Shown piece after piece: positions 15,508 to 25,378 of a stretch of 64,000 bases of DNA. Made by a program: the position numbers and the translations under genes. The notes beneath the pieces are model-generated. The model was not told the DNA's origin, made no database searches, and was given only the letters and a program-made list of their open reading frames with translations. Each line of letters starts with the position of its first letter. Positions within the stretch are counted from its first letter, which is position 1. The stretch covers positions 350,946 through 414,945 of the forward strand of contig NZ_QYYD01000001.1 of the NCBI RefSeq assembly GCF_003591005.1. Reading direction: 5' to 3'. The stretch is from Rhodopseudomonas palustris (GTDB lineage: Bacteria; Pseudomonadota; Alphaproteobacteria; Rhizobiales; Xanthobacteraceae).

Positions 15508-16896
15508 ATGGCCTTTGAGCCGACCAGACGAGCCGTTTTGCGGACCGGCGCGGCGATGACTGCGTTGTTATCCGCCCCCGCCTTGATCGGCCGGGCACGT
15601 GCCCAGGACGGGGATCTCGCGCCTTACAAAGCCGCAAAAATCGATTGGCAGCAGTTCAAGGGCGAGCAGATCACCGTCGCGGTGATCCCGGCCAGCTACT
15701 TCGAGAACCTGATCACGCTCGCACCGCAGTTCAAGGAACTCACCGGCATCGACGTGCGCTTCGAGAAAATCCCGCCGGCGCAGATCCGGCAGAAGAGCGT
15801 CATCGACCTCACTTCCAAGACCGGCACCTACGCGACGCACGCGGCCGATCCGATGTACTTTGCGCTTTATGCGGCGAACAAATGGGTCGAGCCGCTGGAT
15901 ACGTATCTGGCCGACAAATCATTGACCGACGCCGAGTGGTTCAAGTTCGACGACATCATTCCGGCCTGGCGCAGTGCCGACAGCGTCGACGGCAAGCTGT
16001 ACGGCATGCCGTATGACGGTGAAGTCACCATTCAGGTCTATCGCAAGGATCTGTTCGAGGCCAAGGGCCTGAAGCCGGCCGACACGCTCGAGCAGTACAT
16101 GTCGAACGCTGCGGCGCTGAATGCGCCGAACGAACGGGTCTGGGGCGCGGCGCTGCGCGGCGTCGCCGGTGCCGGGCAGAATATGTACATCTACCCGTCG
16201 CTGTTCCGCGAGTTCGGCGGCGAGTGGATGAAAGGCGGCAAGCTCACCGTCAACGGCCCGGAAGCCGAGGCTGCGCTGGCCTGGTACGTCGACCTGATGC
16301 GCAAATACGCGCCGACGGCCGCGGCGAACTGGAACTGGCCGGACATCGCAGACGCGTTCTCGCAAGGCACCGTGGCGAGCTACATCGACGCGCATTCCTC
16401 CGCCTCGGTTATCAACAATCCGGACAAGTCCAAAGTGATCGGCAAGGTTGCCTATGCGCGCTGGCCGAAGGGGCCGGGCGGCAAGCGCACCACCTCGATC
16501 TGGAACTGGGGCTTCCCGATCAATGCCGCGCTGCCCGACAAGAAGAAGAAGGCGACGTGGCTGTTCATCCAGTGGGCCGCCAGTGCCGAAACCCAGGCCC
16601 GCACGGCGCATCGCTTCGCCGGATCGACCAAGCGCTCGGGCGTCAACCGCAGCTCGATCTGGCGCGATCCGGACTACGTCAAGCTGATGAACGGCTTCGG
16701 CGACAATTTCGTCGAGGCGACGATGCAGTCGCTCGAGCAGGACACCGATGTCGACTGGCGGCCGCGCGTGCCGCAATGGCCGGCGATCGGCGACACCATG
16801 GCGACGGCGATTCAGGCTGCACTGTCGGGCCAGGCCACCGTCAAGGCCGCGCTCGACGACGCACAGAAGCGTATCGAACCGATGATGCGCGGCTGA
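15508..16896 (+). CDS. Carbohydrate-type ABC transporter substrate-binding protein (Tat-exported)
   Basis: 462 residues. The N-terminus has a twin-arginine signal, TRRAVLRTGAAMTALLS, with a hydrophobic stretch ending IGRARAQ. The mature part is a family 1 extracellular solute-binding fold: ITVAVIPASYFENLITLAPQ, YGMPYDGEVTIQVYRKDLFE, and late WNWGFPINAALPDKKKKAT. It delivers a sugar or sugar derivative to the two permeases that follow. The nearby sulfatase and its activating enzyme hint at a sulfated substrate or product, which is inference. The gene opens the run from 15508 to 24997. Confidence 0.9.
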   Translation: MAFEPTRRAVLRTGAAMTALLSAPALIGRARAQDGDLAPYKAAKIDWQQFKGEQITVAVIPASYFENLITLAPQFKELTGIDVRFEKIPPAQIRQKSVIDLTSKTGTYATHAADPMYFALYAANKWVEPLDTYLADKSLTDAEWFKFDDIIPAWRSADSVDGKLYGMPYDGEVTIQVYRKDLFEAKGLKPADTLEQYMSNAAALNAPNERVWGAALRGVAGAGQNMYIYPSLFREFGGEWMKGGKLTVNGPEAEAALAWYVDLMRKYAPTAAANWNWPDIADAFSQGTVASYIDAHSSASVINNPDKSKVIGKVAYARWPKGPGGKRTTSIWNWGFPINAALPDKKKKATWLFIQWAASAETQARTAHRFAGSTKRSGVNRSSIWRDPDYVKLMNGFGDNFVEATMQSLEQDTDVDWRPRVPQWPAIGDTMATAIQAALSGQATVKAALDDAQKRIEPMMRG

Positions 16897-16899
16897 GCG

Positions 16900-17820
16900 A
16901 TGACGACGACCGACATCGCGAGCGCGCCGGCGGGCAGCGGCTATGATCGTGAGCTGGCGCGGCGGGAGCGGAGGTTCGCCTCCGCTCTGCTGGCACCGGC
17001 CTTCGTCGCCCTGACGGCGACGACGACGTTCCCGCTGCTGTATCTGGTGTGGACCAGCGCCCACCGCGTCGATCTCGCGATGCCGTTCATGAACGGCTAT
17101 GTCGGTCTCGAGAACTACACGGTGCTGCTTGCCGACGACCGGTTCTGGTCGTCGCTGCTGGTCAGCCTGATCTACACGGGCTCCACCGTGGTGCTGCAGG
17201 TCGTCATCGGACTCGCGCTGGCGCTGCTGGTGATGGACATGAAGCGCGGGCAGGGCTGGTTCAGGCTGATCGCGATTCTGCCGGTGGTGCTGTCGCCGGC
17301 GGTGGTGGGCATGATCTGGCGCACCTTCATGCTGGCGCCGGAATTCGGCATCGTCGATTTCCTCGCCATCAATGCCGGGCTCGGCAGCCAGAACTGGCTC
17401 GGCGAGCCGAAGCTGGCGATGCTGTCGGTGATCGCCATCCACACCTGGCAGTGGACGCCGTTCGCCTTCATGGTGCTGCTGGCCTCGCTGGCGTCGCTGC
17501 CCGACGATATCTACGAAGCGGCCCGGCTCGACCGCGCTTCGGCGTGGCAGCGCTTCGTTCGGATCACGCTGCCCTTGCTGCGGCCCGCCATCGTCATGGT
17601 GATCATCATGCGGACGATGGTGGCGCTGACCGCCTTCGCGGCGATCTTCACGGTCACCGCGGGCGGACCCGGCACCGCGACGGAGATCCTCAACCTGTAC
17701 GCCTACCGCAAGTCCTTCACCGAGCTGTCGTTCGGCTACGGATCTGCACTCGCCGTGGCGCTGCTGATCGTCACCATCCTGATCTCGGGCGTGCTGTTCG
17801 CGCTGCGGAGGTCGAAATGA
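16900..17820 (+). CDS. Sugar-type ABC transporter permease (MalF/UgpA-like)
   Basis: 306 residues, six membrane helices. It starts three bases after the binding-protein stop. The binding-protein-dependent transport EAA loop reads DDIYEAARLDRASAWQRFVR followed by ITLPLLRPAI, the site that docks on the ATPase. The N-terminus (LARRERRFASALLAPAFVAL) is typical of the first permease of such pairs. It forms a heterodimeric pore with the next gene, whose start overlaps this stop (ATGA). Confidence 0.9.
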   Translation: MTTTDIASAPAGSGYDRELARRERRFASALLAPAFVALTATTTFPLLYLVWTSAHRVDLAMPFMNGYVGLENYTVLLADDRFWSSLLVSLIYTGSTVVLQVVIGLALALLVMDMKRGQGWFRLIAILPVVLSPAVVGMIWRTFMLAPEFGIVDFLAINAGLGSQNWLGEPKLAMLSVIAIHTWQWTPFAFMVLLASLASLPDDIYEAARLDRASAWQRFVRITLPLLRPAIVMVIIMRTMVALTAFAAIFTVTAGGPGTATEILNLYAYRKSFTELSFGYGSALAVALLIVTILISGVLFALRRSK

Positions 17821-18652
17821 CCGGCAAGCGGCTGCGTATCATCGCCGTGACGGCAGTGTCGCTGATCTTTCTGCTGGCCTGGGCGTTCCCGATTCTGTGG
17901 AGCGTGCTGAACTCGCTCAAGACCGATCAGGACGTGCTCGCCTATCCGCCCAAGCTGCTGTTCGCCCCGACGCTCGACGCCTATCGCGACGTGCTGTTCG
18001 GCTCCAGCTCGATCCTGCCCAATCTCGTGTCCAGCATGATCATCTCGGTCGGCACCACGATCATCACCATGGTGATGGCGGTCCCGGCAGCCTATGCCCT
18101 CGCGCGGCTGCGCTTTCGTGGCAAGAAGGCGGCCGGCTTCTACGTCCTGGTGACGCAAATGCTGCCGCCGGTCGGGATCATCATTCCGTATTTCATGATC
18201 CTGCGGAATATCGGCTGGATCGACACCTATCAGGGCATCATCCTGATCTATCTGTCGTTCTCGCTGCCGTTCGCGATCTGGCTGCTAGTCTCGTATTTCG
18301 AGGATATTCCTTTCGAGATGGAAGAGGCCGCTTATCTGGACGGCGCATCACGTATGAAGACGCTGTGGCGGATCATCATTCCGCAGGTGCGCGGCGGCAT
18401 CGCCGTCACCGTGGTGTTCGTGTTTCTCAACGCCTGGAACGAGTTTCTGTTTGCCGTCGTGCTGAGCGGCAACACGGTGCGGCCGGTGACGGTCGCGATG
18501 TTCAATTTCGTTTCGGTCGAGCAGACGCTGTGGACCAAGCTCGCCGCCGTCTCGGTGCTGGCGATGCTGCCGGTCATCATTCTCGGGGTGGTGGCGCAGA
18601 AGCACATCGTCAAGGGATTGACGGTGGGCGCGGTCAAGGGAGGAGGGCGCCG

Positions 18653-18656
<4 letters not shown>
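17817..18656 (+). CDS. Sugar-type ABC transporter permease (MalG/UgpE-like)
   Basis: 279 residues from the ATG at 17817 overlapping the previous stop; a much longer open frame exists upstream but that part only shadows the first permease. Six membrane helices. The EAA loop is MEEAAYLDGASRMKTLWRII followed by IPQVRGGI. FVFLNAWNEFLFAVVLSGN and the C-terminal HIVKGLTVGAVKG are typical of MalG-type proteins. Its stop overlaps the ATPase start (ATGA). Confidence 0.9.
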
Positions 18657-19705
<1,049 letters not shown>

Positions 19706-19709
19706 CGCC

Positions 19710-20486
19710 ATGCCGGTGACACCTCGCGCCAGGACCAAGCCTCGCAACGGGGCCGCCGCGGCACCGGCAGCGGACACGCCGCTGCACATCCAGATCCGCG
19801 AGGCGATCCGCAGCAAGGTCAAAGCCGGCGAGCTGATCGACGCGACCGGCCGGTTGATGACCGAAGCTGAGCTCGGCGCGCATTTCGGCGTCAGCCGCAT
19901 CACCATCCGCAACGCCATCGCGCCGCTGGTTGCCCAGGGCATGTTCGACCGCTCGCGCGGTCGCGGGACCTTCCTGCGTTCGAACCAGCCGGAAAACTGG
20001 GTTGGCCGGCTGATGGGCTTCTCCGAAACCATCCGCGATGCCGGTTACACCGCCGGCGCGCGCGTGTTGCAACAGGGCATGACCAACCGTCACGATGCCG
20101 CCGTCCGTGACGAACTGCGCGAGCGCGCGGTGTGGCAGTTGAAGCGGGTGCGGCTCGCCGACCAGACGCCGATCGCCATCGAGCACGCGTTCTATCCACC
20201 GGACATCGGGCTCGAGCTGGAGAAGCGCGACCTCACCGACATCCTGATGTATCGCGTGTTCGAACAGGAGCTCGGCCTCGCGATCAAGGATGCGCGCCAG
20301 AGCATCGGAGCCGATCTCGCAGACGCCGCCAGCGCCGAGCTGCTCGGCGTCACGCCCGGCGCACCGCTGCTATCGATCGAGCGTGTCACCTTCGGAGAGG
20401 ACGGCCGCGTGCTGGAGTTGCTGCGCGCCGTCTATCTGCCCGACTATTTCCGCCTCAGCATCAGCCTGACGCGGCGACAGACCTGA
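19710..20486 (+). CDS. GntR family transcriptional regulator with UTRA ligand domain
   Basis: 258 residues. The N-terminal winged helix (residues about 20-90) shows LHIQIREAIRSKVKAGEL, LMTEAELGAHFGVSRITIRN and a wing ending SRGRGTFL. From about residue 100 the UTRA domain begins (GRLMGFSETIRDAGYTAG), with AFYPPDIGLELEKRDL and the conserved LGVTPGAPLLSIERVTFGED. HutC-type members bind small sugars or amino acid derivatives and release DNA. Lying inside the transporter-sulfatase run, it most likely autoregulates the operon from the site near 15443-15469. Confidence 0.88.
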   Translation: MPVTPRARTKPRNGAAAAPAADTPLHIQIREAIRSKVKAGELIDATGRLMTEAELGAHFGVSRITIRNAIAPLVAQGMFDRSRGRGTFLRSNQPENWVGRLMGFSETIRDAGYTAGARVLQQGMTNRHDAAVRDELRERAVWQLKRVRLADQTPIAIEHAFYPPDIGLELEKRDLTDILMYRVFEQELGLAIKDARQSIGADLADAASAELLGVTPGAPLLSIERVTFGEDGRVLELLRAVYLPDYFRLSISLTRRQT

Positions 20487-20522
20487 TAACCCCGGATCCA
20501 ACAACAAACGAGAAATGACGCT

Positions 20523-22166
20523 ATGGCGAACGGTGCGAAGTCTCAACAGGGCCCCAACATCCTGCTGATCCTCAACGACGACATGGGGTTCTCGGACATC
20601 GGCTGCTACGGTGGCGAAATCGACACGCCGAATCTCAATCGGCTCGCGGCGAGCGGTCTGCGCTATTCGCAGTTCTACAACACCGCGCGCTGCAGCCCGT
20701 CGCGCGCCTCGCTGCTGACCGGCCTGCACCCGCACCAGACCGGCATCGGCATCCTGACCTACAGCAACGGCCCGGAAGGCTATTCGGGAAACCTGAACAA
20801 AAGCTGCGTCACCATTGCCGAGGTGCTGAAGCAGGCCAAGTACAAGACCTACCTCAGTGGCAAGTGGCACATCGCCGCCAGCCTCACCGAGCCGACCGAT
20901 GCCTGGCCGCTGCAGCGCGGGTTCGAGCACTTTTACGGCACGATCATCGGCGCCGGCAGCTTCTATCATCCGAATACGCTGACCCGCGGCAATGACAATG
21001 TCGAGCACGAGGCCGTCAACGATCCGTCGTTCTTCTACACCGACGCGATCAGCGATCAGGCCGTCAGCTACATCCGGCAGCACCATCAGAAGCACGCCGC
21101 GCAGCCGTTCTTTCAATACGTCGCCTACACGGCGCCGCACTGGCCCCTCCACGCCCACGAGGAGGATATCGCCAAGTACAAGGGGCGCTTCGACGCCGGC
21201 TGGGATCAGCTTCGCGAGGAGCGGCTGAAGCGGCTGGTCGAGGATGGCCTGATCCATCCGAACTGGCGGCTGACGGATCGCGATCCGAGCCAGCCGCCTT
21301 TCACCGAGGCCGAGCATCGCGACTGGACGTTGCGCTGCATGGAGGTCTACGCCGCGCAGATCGACCGGATGGATCAGGGCATCGGGCGGATCATCGCGGC
21401 GCTCGAGCAGACCGGGCAACTCGACAACACGCTGATCATCTTCCTGTCGGATAACGGCGCCTGCGCCGAAGACATTCCGGAAGGTGTCACCGCCAAGGAA
21501 CTCGTCGACGAACTGATGATCGCGCAGGCCAAGACCCGCGACGGCCGGCCGGTGAAGTTCGGCAACGATCCATCGCTGATGCCGGGCGGCGAGGACACCT
21601 ATCAGAGCTACGGCACCGCCTGGGCCAATCTGTCGAACGCTCCGTTCCGGCTTTACAAGCACTGGGTGCATGAGGGCGGCATCGCCACGCCGTTCATCGT
21701 GCACTGGCCGCAAGGCATCAAGGAGAAGGGCGGGCTGAGACATAATCCGAGCCAATTGCCGGACGTGATGGCAACGATCCTGGAAGTCTCCGGAGCTACC
21801 TATCCGACCGAATACAACGGCAACACGATCTTGCCGTGTGAAGGCACAAGTCTGGTGCCGTCATTCGCCTCGGCCTATGGCGAACGCGGGCCGCTGTTCT
21901 GGGAACATGAGGGCAACGCCGCGATACGCGTCGGCAAGTGGAAGCTGGTGCGCAAATATCCCGGCCCGTGGGAGCTGTACGATATGGAGACGGACCGCAC
22001 CGAAATGCACGATCTCGCCGCCGAGCAGCCCGATCGCGTGCGCGACATGGCGGCGCAATATCAGGCATGGGCCGATCGCTGCGGCGTGATTCCGCGCGAG
22101 AAGATCCTTGAATTGATGAAGGCCGAGGGCGGCAACGCGTTCTGGGAAGAAGACAAGCAGAAGTAA
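20523..22166 (+). CDS. Arylsulfatase (formylglycine-type sulfatase)
   Basis: 547 residues, no signal peptide, so probably cytoplasmic. The N-terminal metal ligands are in ILLILNDDMGFSDIGCYG (Asp19, Asp20). The sulfatase signature is CSPSRASLLTG with Cys57, the residue that is oxidised to formylglycine. KWHIAA and IIFLSDNGA carry the usual Lys/His and Asp/Asn metal- and sulfate-binding residues. The protein resembles the large AtsA-type arylsulfatases. The gene right behind encodes the formylglycine-generating enzyme, so the pair is self-sufficient. It removes sulfate from an imported ester, probably the ligand of the ABC transporter upstream. Confidence 0.92.
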   Translation: MANGAKSQQGPNILLILNDDMGFSDIGCYGGEIDTPNLNRLAASGLRYSQFYNTARCSPSRASLLTGLHPHQTGIGILTYSNGPEGYSGNLNKSCVTIAEVLKQAKYKTYLSGKWHIAASLTEPTDAWPLQRGFEHFYGTIIGAGSFYHPNTLTRGNDNVEHEAVNDPSFFYTDAISDQAVSYIRQHHQKHAAQPFFQYVAYTAPHWPLHAHEEDIAKYKGRFDAGWDQLREERLKRLVEDGLIHPNWRLTDRDPSQPPFTEAEHRDWTLRCMEVYAAQIDRMDQGIGRIIAALEQTGQLDNTLIIFLSDNGACAEDIPEGVTAKELVDELMIAQAKTRDGRPVKFGNDPSLMPGGEDTYQSYGTAWANLSNAPFRLYKHWVHEGGIATPFIVHWPQGIKEKGGLRHNPSQLPDVMATILEVSGATYPTEYNGNTILPCEGTSLVPSFASAYGERGPLFWEHEGNAAIRVGKWKLVRKYPGPWELYDMETDRTEMHDLAAEQPDRVRDMAAQYQAWADRCGVIPREKILELMKAEGGNAFWEEDKQK

Positions 22167-22223
22167 CCGCGCAACATCTGCAAGACGCAAGGGCGTCGCG
22201 CGACCATCGCGAGGAAGCGGCCG

Positions 22224-23201
22224 ATGGCCGGGAGCCGATCGGGTTGTTGTAGCCAGGGCCGCGCCGTCGATACGTCGGCGGCTTCGCGCGAACCTGCGCC
22301 CGATGTCGTCGTTCCGAGCCTCGAGGCGATCAAGCGGCGCTGGAGTGACCCGCTCGGCGGCAGCTTCCGGATGGGCTCGGATGATCTTCGCTTTCCCGCC
22401 GACGGCGAAGGTCCTGTACGCCGCGTGACGGTGTCGCCGTTCCGTATTGCCTGCTACACGGTCAGCAATCTGCAGTTCGGCGACTTCGTCCGCGCCACCG
22501 GCTACACGACGGACGCCGAACGCTACGGTTGGAGCTTCGTGTTCGAAGGCCTGCTTCCGCCGGACAACCGGGGCGGGCTCGGGCGACGGGTGCAGGAGAC
22601 GCCGTGGTGGCTCCCGATCGCGCATGCTTACTGGGCCCAGCCCGAAGGGCCGCAGAGCAGCGTCCTGGGCCGGCTCGACCATCCGGTCGTGCATGTGTCC
22701 TGGAACGACGCCAAAGCGTATTGCGACTGGTCACGGACACGGCTGCCGAGCGAGGCGGAGTGGGAATTTGCCGCGCGTGGCGGCCTCGATCAGGCAACGT
22801 TCGCCTGGGGCGACGAACTCACGCCGGACGGCGAGCATCGCTGCAATATCTGGCAAGGTCGCTTTCCGGATCTCAACACGGAAGAGGACGGCTACTACGG
22901 CACGGCGCCAGTGCACGCCTTCGCGCCGAACGGTCATGGACTCTACAACGTCGCGGGCAATGTCTGGGAGTGGTGCGAGGACACGTTTTCGCCGCGCTAT
23001 CACGACGTCACCGCGGCCATTGATCCTCTGCATACCGAGCCGGCGCCGAACCGCTCGATGCGCGGCGGCTCGTTCTTGTGCCATGCCTCCTATTGCAACC
23101 GTTACCGTGTCGGCGCGCGCAGTTCCAACACGCCCGACAGCTCCGCCAGCAATATCGGCTTTCGGGTCGTGGACGCCACGGCCGCCGGACCCGGCCGATG
23201 A
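22224..23201 (+). CDS. Formylglycine-generating enzyme family protein
   Basis: 325 residues. The FGE-sulfatase fold is evident: GGSFRMGSDD at about 45-54, VHVSWNDAKAYCDW, RLPSEAEWEFAARGG, NVAGNVWEWCEDTF, and the catalytic motif GGSFLCHASYCNRYRVGARS with Cys286 and Cys291, the redox pair of copper-dependent FGEs. The C-terminus NIGFRVV is typical. It converts the sulfatase Cys57 to formylglycine. The start at 22224 has GAGGA upstream. The gene overlaps the start of the ClC gene (ATGA), so the three genes are translationally coupled or nearly so. Confidence 0.93.
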   Translation: MAGSRSGCCSQGRAVDTSAASREPAPDVVVPSLEAIKRRWSDPLGGSFRMGSDDLRFPADGEGPVRRVTVSPFRIACYTVSNLQFGDFVRATGYTTDAERYGWSFVFEGLLPPDNRGGLGRRVQETPWWLPIAHAYWAQPEGPQSSVLGRLDHPVVHVSWNDAKAYCDWSRTRLPSEAEWEFAARGGLDQATFAWGDELTPDGEHRCNIWQGRFPDLNTEEDGYYGTAPVHAFAPNGHGLYNVAGNVWEWCEDTFSPRYHDVTAAIDPLHTEPAPNRSMRGGSFLCHASYCNRYRVGARSSNTPDSSASNIGFRVVDATAAGPGR

Positions 23202-24997
23202 CCATCGTGACGCCGCCAAACCCCAGTCAGCCGGCAGTTGCAGGCGGTCCGCGCCTGCTTCCGGTGGCGCTGCGCAATTTCGTGCGCAATCGAGAGACCG
23301 GGCTCGTTCTCATCGCCATGGTGGTCGGACTGCTCAGCGGATTGCTGGTGGCGGCGATCTCGACCCTCAGCCAGCTCGCGCACGGGCTGCTGTTCGACAT
23401 TCCGTACGACAGCCATCTCAGCGCCACCGGCGTCATCTCATGGCAGCGCACCTTGCTGATTCCGACGATCGGCGGTGCGGTTCTGGCGATCGTCGCGCTG
23501 ATCTTCGCCCGCCGTGTCAAAGGCCAGCAACTCGCCGACGCCATCGAGGCCAACGCGTTGTACGGCGGCCGTGTCTCGTTTCGCGGCAGCCTGTTGATCT
23601 CGATTCAGACACTCCTATCCAACGGCTTCGGCGGCTCGGTCGGTCTCGAGGCCGGTTACACGCAGATCTGCGCCACCTTCGGCTCGCATATCGGTCAGCG
23701 GCTCGCCGCGCGGCGTAGTGATATGCGGCTGCTGGTCGCGTGCGGTGCCGCCGGCGCGATCAGCGCGGCGTTCTCGGCACCCCTGGCCGGTGCATTCTAC
23801 GCCTTCGAAGTCGTGCTCGGCGCCTATACGGCCGCCGGCCTCATCCCGGTGATCGCCAGCGCGGTGGCCGCCTGGCTGGTGGCGCGGCATCTGACGCACA
23901 CCTCGTTTCTGATGGTGCCCGGATTTCCTTCGCCCGTCTCTGCGGAAATGATCATTCAGACGGCGCTGATCGGCGTGATCTGCGCGTTCGCCAGCATCCT
24001 CGTGATGCTCGCCGTGGCGTTCTCCGAACGCTGCTTTCAGCGGCTGTCAGTCTTCAAGGGCATGCTCAGGCCGGTGGTCGGTGGCGCACTCTTGGGCGGC
24101 CTCGCTTTGTTGACGCCGACCGTCCTCGGTGCGGGACATGGCGCAATGCAGATTCTCCTGGTGAGCAACCCGACTTGGCTGCTGCTTGCCACCACCATCA
24201 TCTTCAAGATGATGGCCTCGGCGATCTCGCTCGGCTCCGGCTTTCGCGGCGGCCTGTTCTTCGCTTCGCTGCTACTCGGCGCCCTGATCGGCCAACTTTA
24301 CAGCGTCGTGATGAGCGTTCCGTTTCCGACCTCGGCGCTGCAGCCCGGCACCGCGGCGATCGCGGCGCTGGCGGCGTTCGGCACCGGCGTGATCGGGGCG
24401 CCTTTCAGCATGGTGTGTCTGGCGCTGGAAATCACCGGCGACTTCTCCGTCACGGTCGGCGCGGTCGTCGCTTCGGCGGTATGCGCGCTGATCGTGCGGG
24501 AGCTGTTCGGCTACAGCTTTGCCACCTGGCGCTTCCATCTGCGTGGCGAAGCGATCCGCGGTCCGCAGGACGTCGGCTGGACGCAGCAGCTCAGCGCCGC
24601 CTCGCTGATGCGCACCGATTTCGAGGGGGCCCTGTCGACGGAGACGATCGGCGAAGCGCAGAAAATGTTCTCGCCGGCGCGCGTGCGCCAGATCGTGTTG
24701 CGTGAGCCCAATGGCCGTTACGCCGGTCTCGTCACCTCGGCGAACCTGCATTCGGTGACGAGCCAGACCGATCAGCAACTCGAAACCCTGGCGCAGCAGC
24801 GGGAGGAGTATCTGCTCCGCGGCATGTCGATCCGCGAGATCCTCACCGCGTTCGAGCGCAGCGAAGCCGACGTGCTGGCGGTGGTCGACCGGCCGGATCA
24901 CCTGATGGCGATCGGCACCGTGAGCGAAGCCCACGTGCTGCGCACCTACGGCGAAGAGCTGGAGCGACGAAATCAGGAGCTGTTCTTCCGGCAGTAG
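23198..24997 (+). CDS. ClC family chloride channel/antiporter with C-terminal CBS domains
   Basis: 599 residues from the ATG at 23198, which overlaps the FGE stop. A ten-or-more-helix ClC core spans about 30-440. GGSVGLEAGYTQ holds the glutamate at the gating position, but the usual following proline (GxEGP) is glycine, and no GSGIP loop is seen. GSGFRGGLFFASLLLGALIG is the third signature in modified form. After about 470 come two CBS domains (MRTDFEGALSTETIGEAQKM and MSIREILTAFERSEADVLAV) that may sense nucleotides. Position next to the sulfatase raises the idea of anion balance for released sulfate, which is speculation. Confidence 0.85.
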   Translation: MTIVTPPNPSQPAVAGGPRLLPVALRNFVRNRETGLVLIAMVVGLLSGLLVAAISTLSQLAHGLLFDIPYDSHLSATGVISWQRTLLIPTIGGAVLAIVALIFARRVKGQQLADAIEANALYGGRVSFRGSLLISIQTLLSNGFGGSVGLEAGYTQICATFGSHIGQRLAARRSDMRLLVACGAAGAISAAFSAPLAGAFYAFEVVLGAYTAAGLIPVIASAVAAWLVARHLTHTSFLMVPGFPSPVSAEMIIQTALIGVICAFASILVMLAVAFSERCFQRLSVFKGMLRPVVGGALLGGLALLTPTVLGAGHGAMQILLVSNPTWLLLATTIIFKMMASAISLGSGFRGGLFFASLLLGALIGQLYSVVMSVPFPTSALQPGTAAIAALAAFGTGVIGAPFSMVCLALEITGDFSVTVGAVVASAVCALIVRELFGYSFATWRFHLRGEAIRGPQDVGWTQQLSAASLMRTDFEGALSTETIGEAQKMFSPARVRQIVLREPNGRYAGLVTSANLHSVTSQTDQQLETLAQQREEYLLRGMSIREILTAFERSEADVLAVVDRPDHLMAIGTVSEAHVLRTYGEELERRNQELFFRQ

Positions 24998-25000
24998 CCG

Positions 25001-25249
25001 CTAGGGCCGCAGATCCATCTCGATGCGGACGAAATCGCCGCGATAGGTGACCTTGGCCAGATGGATCACTTTGCGGTCCGCCATGGCGAAGACGCGGCGA
25101 ACCTCGGCGACCGGGGAGTTCGGCGGCACGCGCGGCAGCTTTGCGACTTCGAGCTCAACGGTGCCGATGGTGAGCCGCCGCAGTGCGCCGGCGATCCTGG
25201 TCCAGGCGAGCGCAGCTCGGTCAGGATCGGAATCAACGTCGTGGCGCAA
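25001..25249 (-). pseudogene. C-terminal relic of a GntR/UTRA regulator gene
   Basis: An 82-codon stretch with only a TTG as start (25249-25247). The tail PPNSPVAEVRRVFAMADRKV and HLAKVTYRGDFVRIEMDLRP matches the end of a UTRA domain: the PPxSPVxxVRR block, then the YRGDxxRxxxxL ending. There is no helix-turn-helix upstream; the frame meets a TAG at 25273-25271, before the promoter of the aminotransferase operon. I read it as the remains of a regulator whose DNA-binding half has been lost. A small intact protein is the alternative. Confidence 0.5.
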
Positions 25250-25273
25250 GCGCTTCGGCGACTTTCCAACCTA

Positions 25274-25303
25274 CAGACAATCCATATTGTACTACTGTAC
25301 AAT
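25274..25303 (+). promoter_or_regulatory. Promoter and palindromic operator of the aminotransferase-hyuAB operon
   Basis: ATTGTAC, four bases, GTACAAT (25286-25303) is a perfect inverted repeat. TACAAT within it (25298-25303) fits a -10 with CAGACA (25274-25279) as a weak -35 at 18 bases. The half-site TTGTACTAC recurs in the mocR promoter (32441-32449). A repressor or activator bound here would cover the -10. Confidence 0.55.
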
Positions 25304-25378
25304 TAAATCGTACTGCTACATAGTTCGAGCGTCTTCGAGCGGTGGTCGGCTGTCGATCGTCGGAACATAAGGAAATTC

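Noticed and set aside
17897..18652. Upstream extension of the UgpC-like ATPase frame
   Set aside because: It is a shadow of the second permease; the ATPase start at 18653 overlaps the permease stop as in coupled genes.
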